A stretch of DNA of 64,000 nt from Chenopodium formosanum (lineage: Eukaryota > Streptophyta > Magnoliopsida > Caryophyllales > Amaranthaceae), in assembly GCA_024500155.1 (NCBI GenBank), contig CM044879.1:24112572-24176571 (forward strand), written 5' to 3'. Below, piece by piece: positions 13,401-23,202 of the stretch; position 1 is the stretch's first letter, and every line of letters starts with the position of its first letter. A model generated the notes under the pieces. That model was not told the DNA's origin. It searched no databases and saw only the letters and a program-made list of their open reading frames with translations. Both the position numbers and the translations under genes were made by a program.

Positions 13401-16069
13401 TGTTAATAAAGTATTCAAAGACTGCATTGTAGACCAGATTAGGAGAGCCCCTTTACACTATGTGGATTCAATTTGAACAGTTACCACTGCATAGCTCTCT
13501 CAAAGCCCCATGTCTCTGCTCCCATTGTCTCAGGTATCATGTAGCTGTATTAACATTAGTGGGGAACTTTAATGGAAAAAAACTATAGTACCTTTTCTTT
13601 TTAATGAAGTACTATTATGTATATGATAAAGGAAAATTAGGTTGTTAACTAACCTCTTAAATCAAACACAATTTTTCACACTTCCTGACACTTAGACTAA
13701 TCTAATGGTAAGCAAGAGGTCAAACCACAAGGACGGTGATAACACTATTAGCACAACCAACATATTAAGCTAACTTAAAATGGACTTTATAAAATAAAAA
13801 ACTTAGACTAAAGTGAAGCACTAATCAGGTACGAGATTAATTAAGAAGCGGAATATTCAAATAAGGAGAGCAGTAGGGGAATGAGGTCAAGGTTGATTCA
13901 CAAAACATGCAATTGATTTGGGATAGGGAATAGAATACACATTGAACTAAGTTGAATCGAATTCATTGACTGAAAATACACCCCCCATATCTTTTGATAG
14001 TTGATGCTTTCTCTAAGAATGCAAACCTAAGCTTCCGCCTTCAACGTGCTTAGTCTAAGGTCCAAATAAACAAATTAATTCATAGTCTAAGGTCCAAATA
14101 AACTTGTATCTCTAATCAAAGCTTATTCCTATGCTACAATTGATTGGCCAAAAAATTGCAACATGCGTGGAAGAAAATGATTAAACAAAGAATCTAATCA
14201 ATGATTTCCCGATACAAAGCCTCATCCTCCGTCAACCAATCACTATCTCCGTAGCTATGAAACCTAGCCTAGATTGGGAAATGAAAGCTTAACCAACTTG
14301 AAAACATTAAAAGTTTAACCGCAAAATCAACTATACAAAGCATCAATTAATAATGAGATTTTAATGAAGATTAATAGATTATCACTAATTACTAAAGCGT
14401 TAAATCATTAGGTAATCATACAAAACTACAAAGCAAAGCAAGTAAATAGAGGAAAAGTGCAAGAGATTACTGAAAATTGGAGAAACTTGTATTAAAAGCT
14501 TAATTGTATAACAATGGTTATCCACTTCTCTCTCTACTAGTCTAGCATCAAAGCTAAAATTATGAAAATCCGGATTGTCCTCTTACTACATGAGATTTTC
14601 GTGTAAATACCCCCTAAAATTCCCCAATTATAAAACTAGAAAGAAAGATTAAAATTTAGATCAATACAACATGCACTCTGCTGGTCAGGAGCAGGCGCTC
14701 CTCTTCCGAAGCACAAATTCCTTCAAAACCTGGAGCAGGCTCTCCATAGGCCAGAGCCAGGCCTTCTTCCCAAAGGGGTCTTTAACACCAATATGCACTC
14801 CTTAGAGCATCTGTACCTCCCCTGTTTTACTCCTTGCTTTGGTCATCCTTGCTAAAATGCTAAGGGCTTTCGGGGGGTGTGCATCATCATGAAACCTTGC
14901 AGTACAAAGTTTCCGAAGCAACCTACAATAAGATCAAGTGCAACAATATAAGCTAAAAGGGTATATGTGGGAAGTGGAAAAAAAAAGGATATGAATTTCT
15001 AAAAATGATGTAAAATAGAGCTTGCTAAGAGCATGGTAATGAAATTGAAGAAGAAATACTATAAATGCCTGAAATGGGGTATAAGCATAAGAGAAAGGGA
15101 CCAAATTAAGGGGATATTAATGTAGAAAAGTGGTCCTATAGACCACTTATCATAGAATAACATAAAAGGCAAAGATAAAAAGTTGTCTTATTTTGTTAGA
15201 TGACATTATTTGGTACATAACTTATGGTGCTCAATTTTAGTTTCATATGCATGCTCACGAAGTTCCTTGAAGTGTTTTTTTGTCAAATATTTCAGATCAC
15301 TGATAATTTGTCGTTAATTTATCAGGAAGCTAGAAGATAGTGAAGCTGCTGAGCAATATTGTGTAGAACTTGGCAGACCAGATGCCTACATGCAGTGAGT
15401 TTTCCATACACTGCCTCCTATGTCTATAGCTAATTATCTTACGGAATGTGTCTATAGTGTTTTGTAATTTTCTTCTGATTGATTTTATACTATTATGAAT
15501 ATCAGGTTGCTTGATATGTATTTAGATCCACAGAACGGTAAGGAGCCAATGTTTAACGCTGCAGTCCGTCTTCTTCATAATCATGGAGAATCACTTGATC
15601 CTCTGCAAGTCCTAGAGGTATTTGATCAAGACCTCCTTTTCCAAAGCAAAACTAAATGCCAAAAATATGAACATCCATATAGGAAAGTGAATTATTAATG
15701 TTTTTATTTTAAAGTTGGAAAGGTACACAGGTACTAGCTATCCCCCTATCGTAGGGAAGACTGCTAGAATTTAAAAGTCTCACTATATATCAAGGAAAGA
15801 CAAATAGACAAAAATATAGAAAATACAGAGAATAAAAAAACATAAAAGATAATAGTAATACACCTAAAGTAAAAAACATAGCTTCTTAAAGAAGCTTAAT
15901 CAAAGCTTAAACAAAGCTTCTCTAAGATGATATCCAATTATTACTATGTTATGATAATCTTTCTTATCTTTGGGATTAGGAGGGGGGAACTGTTTGGCCA
16001 TTGGGAGCCTGTATGGTGAATGTGTTGAGGTGGACACAGTTTTGTAGATGTTTAAATGAAGGATTGGAA

Positions 16070-16108
<39 letters not shown>

Positions 16109-19100
16109 TTTACTTCAGGAGTATATTTATTCAGCTTTCATTTTTGTCTCCTCTGCAGAGATTATCACCAGATATGCCACTCCAGCTTGCATCAGAAACT
16201 ATATTAAGAATGCTGAGAGCTCGACTTCATCATTATCATCAAGGAAAAGTATGTTGGCCTCTTCCCTTTGTATATGCATGCTGTATATATGATGCTACAG
16301 ATTTGAGTGGTTTAAAAATGTTACAGAAATTTTCATCTGCATGTATTATTAGTGGTTCTGTGTTTTGGTAGTTGCTAATCTTTGCTAATTATGCTTTTTT
16401 AGCAATCAGCTGTTTCTATTAGCTTGTTTAATTAGCTGATTATATTAGCTGGTGACTATTAGATGATTGTATTAGTTATTCTTATATATGTGTTTGGCAA
16501 GTAGCTAATAGTTAGTGTAAATAGTAAAATGACTCCTTTGTAAAACGGAATACAAGATTATCATTTGTGGAGGGAGAGAGTACAATCTAGCTTATGTGAT
16601 AAACCTATTGTACCACTTCGATCACCAAAAAAAAAAAAAAAAAAATAAAATAATGATGTTTACATTAGGCAGTTGGGCTCATTTGTGGCAATTCCTCTTG
16701 TTTTCACAACTCTTCTCCTTTTTTCTTTCCTTAATTGATCTTTTGTGTTTGATATACTCCCATCTTGAGATGTAATTTGATAAAAATATTTACTACCAGT
16801 TGCAATGTTTCTTCACAATTCATTACCATGTCTGGAATCTATCAATTCTCAACTTGATGCATACATACATAGATAGATCAGGGATTTTGATGAAGCTAGA
16901 AGGATTTTCCTCTGTTTTGGGGCTTTGGGTGATGATATTACCAAAATTAATTAACATCCAAAAATGGAAGTTGAATTGTAGTTGCATATGGACTTGATGG
17001 GGTTGAATACTGAGTAGAGGAGGCAGGTAGGATGCATGTGGAATATAGCTTGGGGCAAACATGTCTTTTTATGTCCTATATCTTGAACTGCTATTTAAAA
17101 ATGCTGCTCTTTTGTGCTTTTAGGAAATTAGATATTTGGGACCAAACTGCTCTTTGAATCCAGCCTCTACCAAACACATAAATTAGTGGTTTGGAGTGGT
17201 CGAACCTCTAAAAGGTCTCCAGTCTGCTGTTTACCAAAGTGCCACAATGAATCTTAAATGGCTTGCATGATCTGTAAACTACCACAAAGACGAGTAGGAG
17301 CAGCAGTATTGCAGAAATATTCTATTTTGTTTAGTTTATTTACATAGATTATTGCGCTGAGCTCGAATACAAAATCCACTAACAACATTCATGCCAATTT
17401 CAAGATGGCCTTGATCCCTAGCTCAAACTTTGTGAAATAATTTCAACTGAGTCGAGTCATGATCAAGAGCTGTGTATCTTGACACGATCAAGGCTCCTTA
17501 TGGGTTTTCAAAACCTGCTTTTGTAACATGCCACTTTTCAGAAAGTTATAATAATCCTCTTCACTTTGGTTTTTATTGGACTGATTCAAAGCCAACATAT
17601 TACATATGAGATCTAAACAAAAAAGACTCCTTGTAATTATTGGGATAACCCTTGATCTTCACATTTGACTAAAGTATTCTCGGCTCAAACATAACCTGCT
17701 TATAATGTATTGTATATTCTATTTCTAGATGTCTTGTTAATGCATAGAACTCTAATAAGCTCTCTGCAGATCTGACATAACGTGTTTTTTCCCAGATTGT
17801 GCATAGTCTTTTGCGTGCAGTCGATGTTGATGCTAGGCTTGCTAGACTTGAGGAGAGAGCACGGAATGTGCAGCTAAATGGTGAGAGCTTGTGTGATTCT
17901 TGTCATGCCCGTCTTGGAACCAAGCTCTTTGCAATGTACCCTGATGATTCTATCGTCTGTTACAAGGTTGGTGATTTTGTATGTGATAAATTCAGTAGGT
18001 AAATGCTGTTTTTGTAGTCTTGTCATCTCTTTCGGTGTTGCAGTGGCATTGTGTAATTCATTCTGGCAGATATTTAGTCAGTATTGTCAAACCTTAAGGT
18101 TAATTAAATTCTAAAAAGTTTCTTAATTACTCTGTTCATTGCTTCAATACTCAATCTCTAACTTAATTAGAAAAGAAAAAATAAATAAATAAAATCCCCC
18201 CTCACCCCCCCCCCCCCCAACTCTTTTCTCTCTCTCTTCCATAGTTTCGAACAACACTGAAACCTTCCTATAATTCTTCCTTTTTTCCATTATTATAGCT
18301 TTCTCTTTGTTCCTCTGTAACTCGGCCAAAACTTTTCTCTCTACCTCTTTACCACCAGGCTGGGAAGGCACCACCAAATGTACCCCCACTCTTCCTCTCT
18401 CCCCTTGGTCAACACCTCATCTTCCTCCCTGCCTCCTCCACCGCTCATTATTTATGTAATTACTTCTCATGTTCAAAATGATAGGAGAACCAGCAGTGTC
18501 TTGGACTCAATCTTGTTTAGTTGATCTGCCTATTGTGGTATTTGTATATGCACTGTCCCACCATTACAGCACATTGAGAGTCTATGGGAGGCTTTCTGGT
18601 TTAAAATAAACCATATGTGAAATTCCTATATTACTTACCATTGCCTCCCTTGAAACTGTTAAAGCTCAATTATCTAATTTTAGCTATGACGATGTTGAAT
18701 TCAGAAGAACTGACCAGATTGTGCTCACCCAGCACAAGTACATCTGTACATATAGGCTGGACCAGTGATGGGGGGGGGGGGGGGTATGCTGCAGGGGGTA
18801 GGGGGGAAGAGGAAAGGGTGGTTATATGGCGGTGATTACACTTTTTTGTAAAACTAAAGGGTTAAATTTAGGACTAGGGGATTAAGTAATGGTTTTTGCA
18901 TGTGAACCATTCAGGGGCAGCTTTTTGAATATTTGGAATATAAGTTCATATTTGTAAAATTTTGTACCATTCAACACAGGTACATGTAGTTTTTGTATCT
19001 ACCCAGCATAAGTACATATAATTTTTGTATATTTTTCTAAGCTAGGGATGGTTTTGGGATTAAAGATCCTTCTCAAGGGTTGTTTTTTATCAGAAAAAAA

Positions 19101-19812
19101 ATTATGTATATTTCTAACTTAGGGGGGTGACTGTTTCTGTATCTTCTAGTTTAAAATTTCAGATACAATTTTAGAATCTAAAGGATACTCCCTTCGTTTT
19201 TAAATACTTGCTCCACTTTCCATTTTCGGCCGTTTTTAAATACTTGCTCCACTTTCCATTTTCGGCCGTTTTTAAATACTTGCTCCGTTTCCTTTTTTGG
19301 AAAGCTTTTACAATATTTAATTCATTTCTCAAACCTAGTGGACCCAACATAATACTCTCTCTCCTTCAATTCTTCCACTACTTTTGTTTTTTTTTTTTTT
19401 ATAATTTTTTATTTTTCCAACTGCCCCACTACCTCCATATTTTATTATTTTCTCTAATTTCTCCAAAAACTCCGTACATGAAGAAATGGAGCAAGTATTT
19501 AAAAACGGAGAGAGTACTTATTAAATGTTGAATGGATCTTTTGGACGTAGAGCTGCGTGTTTATATAGTACACTGATAATTGTTTTTGTTGTTTTGTTGG
19601 GAATTTTGTGGATTGATTTTTTTCAAGTGTTCTTTTTATTGTTAAGAAACAATTTTATACGAAATTTTTTGATACCATTACTTTGGTTAACTCTCTAATA
19701 TCTCACATCTTTCATACAGTGTTACCGTCGCCTTGGGGAATCTACATCTGTAGGGCGCCATAATTTCAAGAAGGATCCATTAATTAAACCCGGTTGGCTC
19801 GTTTCTAGGTAG
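368..19812 (+). CDS. VPS3: VPS3 / TGFBRAP1-like vacuolar sorting protein, C-terminal half (12 exons, 5'-partial)
   Basis: Exons: 368-564, 5184-5325, 6944-7216, 7289-7361, 11216-11264, 12001-12274, 12675-12730, 15326-15394, 15506-15617, 16159-16248, 17796-17966, 19720-19812. All introns are GT-AG, phases agree at every junction, and the sum is 1599 nt: 532 residues plus TAG. The product matches plant VPS3 from the RYWGLHPPP segment, through AIQRAAFLKKAGVESVVD and LARLEERARNVQ, to the C-terminal KPGWLVSR. Two CxxC pairs (codons at 17891/17900, then 17958 and 19720 across the last intron) form the Vps39_2-type zinc-binding end. In this family VPS3 is the CORVET-specific subunit that links Rab5-type endosomes to vacuolar fusion in the cytosol. 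The N-terminal CNH domain must lie upstream of the window. Conserved residues are intact and no frame break is seen, so the gene looks functional despite about 18 kb of intron. Confidence 0.9.
1150..2261. mobile_element. Non-autonomous Mutator-like element with long TIRs
   Basis: The 9-bp direct repeat TTAATCTTA flanks the element exactly (1141-1149 and 2262-2270), as expected of Mutator-superfamily insertion. The ends are inverted copies: GGTAAATTTGCTAAAAA on the left pairs with the reverse complement of the right end. Pairing continues inward through the TTTTACAATAAAGC and GATTAGAAG segments and into the GC-rich inner part (CCACCACCCCAC on the left, GTGGGGTGGTGG on the right), so each TIR is about 290 bp. 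The interior has no transposase; its open frames are low-complexity Gly/Pro translations and I do not call them genes. It sits in a VPS3 intron. Confidence 0.8.
3791..3969. mobile_element. Stowaway-like MITE
   Basis: An inverted repeat of about 32 bp begins CTTCCTCC on the left. Both sides carry the segment GATGCATCACTTT or its inverted form. The element is flanked by TA at 3789-3790 and 3970-3971, the usual Tc1/mariner-type target. It lies in the first VPS3 intron. Confidence 0.6.
5326..6943 (+). other. VPS3 intron containing a solo LTR
   Basis: The intron runs from GTACGC to a GTGCAG acceptor. Apart from the solo LTR at 5820-6213 I see only AT-rich sequence and no exon-like segment. Confidence 0.7.
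5820..6213 (+). mobile_element. Solo LTR with 5-bp target-site duplication
   Basis: The 394-bp unit starts TGCAAGGAACC and ends GGTTCC-like CAGTTCCTAACA, so its two ends form a short imperfect inverted repeat with TG...CA borders. The direct repeat GAAGC flanks it exactly (5815-5819 and 6214-6218). No internal domain is present, as expected after LTR-LTR recombination. The family is undetermined; the size would suit Ty1/copia. It sits in a VPS3 intron. Confidence 0.7.
7654..7928. mobile_element. Stowaway-like MITE
   Basis: The left end CTCCCTCTGTCTGTCTATTA pairs imperfectly with the reverse complement of the right end (CTTCCCTGTCCCTATTTAGT). Both sides carry a GTTGACACA segment in inverted orientation. 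A TA follows the right end; the left TA is degraded. It lies in a VPS3 intron. Confidence 0.5.
10854..11072. mobile_element. Stowaway-like MITE, degraded
   Basis: The right end GGATGGAGGGAG followed by TA, and the left end CTATTTCCCCTGTCCCA preceded by TA, are the inverted termini common to this group. The interior is AT-rich without coding potential. Confidence 0.45.
12731..15325 (+). other. VPS3 intron (2.6 kb) mostly filled by a candidate LTR
   Basis: The intron runs from GTGAGT to an ATCAG acceptor. About 1.5 kb (13624-15152) resembles an Athila-type LTR in reverse orientation; the rest is AT-rich and I see nothing else in it. Confidence 0.6.
13624..15152 (-). mobile_element. Candidate Athila-type solo LTR
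   Basis: The unit begins TGATAA and ends TTATCA, giving inverted LTR borders. Read on the minus strand it carries, near its 3' end (about 13717-13733), a TCCTTGTGGTTTGACCTC segment. This corresponds to the TCCCT-GG-ATTCGACC motif of the LTRs at 31342-32975 and 51663-53306. A cluster of GGAGC/GCTCC inverted pairs sits at 14680-14765, 390-470 bp from the LTR start, as in those LTRs. No TSD is visible (flanks GTATA and TAGAA), so borders or history are uncertain. Confidence 0.5.
16073..16100. repeat. TA microsatellite followed by poly-T
   Basis: About 14 TA units lie immediately before a run of T in the VPS3 intron between 15618 and 16158. It is length-variable sequence, and the open frames across it are not genes. 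Confidence 0.85.
16249..17795 (+). other. VPS3 intron, no gene
   Basis: An AT-rich intron between the exons ending at 16248 and starting at 17796. It contains repeated TTAGCT-type motifs at 16376-16520 and a poly-A run near 16627. Nothing else could be supported. Confidence 0.6.
17967..19719 (+). other. Last VPS3 intron, with one MITE
   Basis: It starts GTTGGT and ends with a CATACAG acceptor. It contains poly-C at about 18205-18218, poly-G at about 18770-18783, and the MITE at 19188-19514. No coding segment was recognised. Confidence 0.65.
19188..19514. mobile_element. Stowaway-like MITE with internal tandem duplication
   Basis: The termini CTCCCTTCG... and ...CGGAGAGAG are inverted and flanked by TA (19186-19187, 19515-19516). 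Both arms carry TTTTTAAATACTTGCTCC in inverted orientation, and the left arm repeats a 36-bp unit about twice (19197-19268), an end-duplication. Confidence 0.65.
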
Positions 19813-19997
19813 AGACATTCTGGAAGCAAATGGCTGCACATAGTAGCTCTTGGTAAAAGTAAAAAAATAAAAAAAAATAAAAAAGTTTTCTTTAGTTGCT
19901 TACTTTGTTTTGGGGTCCTTGCTGTTTAGGATGTTAATTGATACTGATTGTGTTGTGGATATATGATTAGTCAGTAAATTCGGAAATGTAATTATAA

Positions 19998-20103
19998 GCT
20001 CGTTTGGTTGCATATGGGAATTAAATGCCGAAGAACTACCCTAAAACACATTTCCCATGAATTTATAATTCCCCCATTATGGAAGTGCAACCAAACAAGG
20101 CCA
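19998..20103. mobile_element. Short MITE-like inverted repeat
   Basis: GCTCGTTTGGTTGCA on the left pairs with TGCAACCAAACAAGGCC on the right, about 100 bp in all. The family is not assigned and no clear TSD was found. Confidence 0.45.
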
Positions 20104-20190
20104 TAGTGTATATTTAAAACTTGAATATAACATTCATTTCTCGTATGCATTAACTTGTCAGCCATATTTTATTTCCCAACAAGTTCAAGA

Positions 20191-20238
<48 letters not shown>

Positions 20239-20638
20239 AAAGTTCAAGAGCTCTTTTGATGAGACGCCTTTCAAAAAAATTTAAATTGCCAAACTTAATG
20301 CACTTTTTGATCGGCAGAAGTTAGGAGGAAACAAAAGAAAGGAAAAAAACTTAATTCTGTTGTTTGGTCCTAAAATATAAATTGGATGTGAGGAAATGCA
20401 CAAATTCTTGATTTAGGTGAACTTTTATTAACTTATTGACTTTTTGTATGACGGGTTGAATTTATTCTAAATGTATTTTTTTTTTTTTTTCTTTTTTTAG
20501 CAAATTCTAAAAGTTTCTCTTATATATTATAAAAGTTACCTTTTTCTAACATGAATTTATCAACACTTGTAATGAATAAGATTAATCAAATTAGTCTTGT
20601 AAGCTTGTATCCATTAGAAAATTACACATTAAAAACAA

Positions 20639-20843
20639 GGAAAATGCTATACATAGCCCTTAGGGCTACATATAAGCATTAAATTTACACTTGAATTTGT
20701 AAAAAGTTAAGAAATCATCAAAATATAAACACTAATTACACTGATTTACGCGTGTTTTTGTCATAAATTCCTAATTTTATATAATTTCCAAGAATGTCTT
20801 TAATGCTTATATATAGCCCTTAGGGCTACATATAGCATTACCC
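20639..20843. mobile_element. Short Mutator-like MITE with 9-bp TSD
   Basis: Near-perfect terminal inverted repeats of about 45 bp contain TAGCCCTTAGGGCTA on both sides. The 9-bp direct repeat TAAAAACAA lies at 20630-20638 and 20844-20852. The total is 205 bp with no coding capacity. The 9-bp TSD points to the Mutator superfamily. Confidence 0.7.
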
Positions 20844-21585
20844 TAAAAACAATAAGTTCAATATAAATTAAAAGTCAACTTTAAAGGGATTAAAATTACC
20901 ATAAAGACAGTTATAATTACCCTCAAACGGACTATTTTACAATAAAAATAACGTAAGCTTGTCTTATACAAGATTAGTTGTATAGTAAGAAATGAAGGGA
21001 AGTGGAAAGAAAGTTTCCTTTACTTATTATTTTGAGTTTCTTTCCCTCCCAAATTGGAGAAATTTGGAAGGAAAGATATAAATTCGATCTATCAATCTTA
21101 AAAATTGTTATCCTTTACCTTGTGCATTTTGACTACATTATCAATGCACGACTTTGATAATATGTAATTGTTTATTAGCAAAATGAAATCTTTGTCAATT
21201 AATAAATAGTTGATATTATGGACTTTTACATTATGGCCAATCTAGCAAAACTTAATAGAAAAATTGCAAATTAATAATCCCACTTTTGCCTAGTCTTCTC
21301 AAAACAATTTCACCTTTTCGTATTCCCACAATAATCCCACCTTATACCCCCATTTTCTTAAAACAGGTATTTTGACGTATAATTTTTAAACAAGTGTTTT
21401 TTATTTTTTATTTTTTATATTTTTTATTTTATTTTAATACTCATAGCTTCTTCAACCTCAAGTCTCACTTCTCCAAGCTTCTTCCATGGCCACCACCCAT
21501 ACCAACTCCCTTCCGTAGCCGCCACCACACCAACCCCCAGACCACCTTTAAACCCCCTAGACCTGAACACCCGAAACCCGAAAAC

Positions 21586-22040
21586 TGATACAATTGCCAG
21601 CATGGAAATAGTGAGTGAGCTGGAGGCTGAGCAGGAGAAATCAGCAAAAGAGGAGGAAAAGACAGCTGTACAGGAAGGAAGCTTCACAGAAAGTGAGGGA
21701 ATGAATGATACAAGGAATATGTCAGGGAATATTTGATAGAAAGCTGTAATTTGTCTTTTAGCTAATGGTCCTTTTTTACCGTTATTTCCCTTGTGTAGTG
21801 CTGAGCTAGTCAGCAGTCCTTAAGGCTATTTAAGCCAAGTCCTTGTAAGGAATTATTCTCAAGTTTAATGAATGAAATCTCTCTCTATTGCCTATATTCT
21901 TTCTCTCTCAAATTCTGCATTCACTCATCTGCAATTATCACCAACAAGCTGCCCTGCTTCCTTTTGGCTAGCTCACTAGGATAGTTGTTCAAACCCCCAT
22001 TTTGCTCTGCAAAATCAGGTTTGATAATCACACCCTATCA
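21586..22040 (+). repeat. 5' LTR of the Ty3/gypsy element
   Basis: 455 bp, TG...CA borders, matching 26595-27049 with about five substitutions. It contains the sequence that encodes the last 50 residues of pol in the 3' copy. Confidence 0.93.
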
Positions 22041-22041
22041 T

Positions 22042-22053
22042 TGGTATCAGAGC
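22042..22053 (+). promoter_or_regulatory. Primer binding site, initiator tRNA-Met type
   Basis: TGGTATCAGAGC follows one base after the 5' LTR. It is the classic plant retroelement site complementary to the 3' end of tRNA-iMet. Confidence 0.9.
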
Positions 22054-22080
22054 AGTACGCTCCCTGACCTGACCCTCACC

Positions 22081-23166
22081 ATGCCTATCACTCGATCATC
22101 ATCAGACTCCTCTCAGCTTGGGAATACTGAGATGAAGAAACTAGAGCACACCATGAAGATCTTACTGCTGGAACAGGGGAAAAAGCTTGATAATGCTTGC
22201 AGAACCAACAGTTTGAACATTGACAAAAATTGTAAGTCAATTTCTGAGCTTAATGATCTTTTATTAGGGCTATCTGTGCAAATAACTAAGCTAGTCTCTG
22301 ATAATGCTGTCAAACCTGGTCCTGAAACTGTGATTATTAATGATCGTGATTCAGAACCACCTCCAAAAAACCCTCACTATTCTGCTAGACTCACCAAGGT
22401 AGACTTTCCCAAGTTTAATGGCACAGATCTCAAATCATGGATCTTTAAATGCAATCAGTTTTTTGATCTAGATAATGTGAAAGACCCATATAAGGTTAAA
22501 CTTGCTGCCATTCATTTGGAAGATAAAGCTTTACTGTGGCACCAAACATATATGCACAGGAAATCTCAGATTTTGCCTAAATGGGAAGATTATGTTAAAG
22601 ACATTACTGTTAGATTTGGAGACTTGTATGATGATCCGATGGCAGATCTGAAAGCTCTTAAGCAATCAGGAAGTGTCCAGGAATATCATGACTCCTTTGA
22701 TGCTTTAGCAAGTAGATTGGAGCTATCTGAGTCTCATCTTTTAAGCTGCTACTTAGCTGGTTTAGAGGATGACATCTAGTTGGCTGTAAGGATGTTCAAC
22801 CCCTCCTCCCTCCAGCAAGCCTTGTGCCTAGCTAAACTGCAGGAGGCAGCAGGAAGAGCTAAGAAACCCAAGTTCCCACAAAAACAACCACCCTTACTTC
22901 CCACACCCCAACCTTTCAAACCTATCTCTCAAATTCCACCACACAGATCCAACAAACCACCCACAAACACCTACCAAAACCCTAACACCCCAAACACCAA
23001 CAGAAGAACACTCACTCCTGCTGAGTTCAATGAGAAGAGATCCAAAAACCAGTGCTTCTGGTGTGATGAGAAGTATGAGCCTGGTCATAAGTGTAGAGGA
23101 AAGAAGCCACAGTTATACCATATAGAAGTTGAAGAAGTAGAAGAAGAAGAAGAGGTGTTGGAATAA
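22081..23166 (+). pseudogene. gag: gag of the Ty3/gypsy element, one nonsense codon
   Basis: I place the start at ATG 22081, just after the primer site, rather than an upstream in-frame ATG inside the LTR. The frame contains a retrotransposon gag domain (FPKFNGTDLKSWIFKCNQFF onward) and a zinc knuckle at 23053-23094 with C-x2-C, H and C ligands. A TAG at 22777-22779 interrupts it, and a TAA at 23164-23166 separates it from pol in the same frame. Both stops are secondary changes, since protein similarity continues across them. Gag normally assembles the particle that packages the element RNA in the cytoplasm. Confidence 0.85.
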
Positions 23167-23202
23167 ACTGAACAGGAAAATTCTGAATTTGCTCACATTT
23201 CT

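Larger units (their letters stand above)
19813..21257. other. Intergenic DNA downstream of the VPS3-like gene
   Basis: This covers the 3' UTR region and spacer. It has a long poly-T at about 20196-20233 whose two flanks repeat AAGTTCAAGAGCTCTTTT, plus the MITEs at 19998-20103 and 20639-20843. No gene is visible. Confidence 0.6.
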
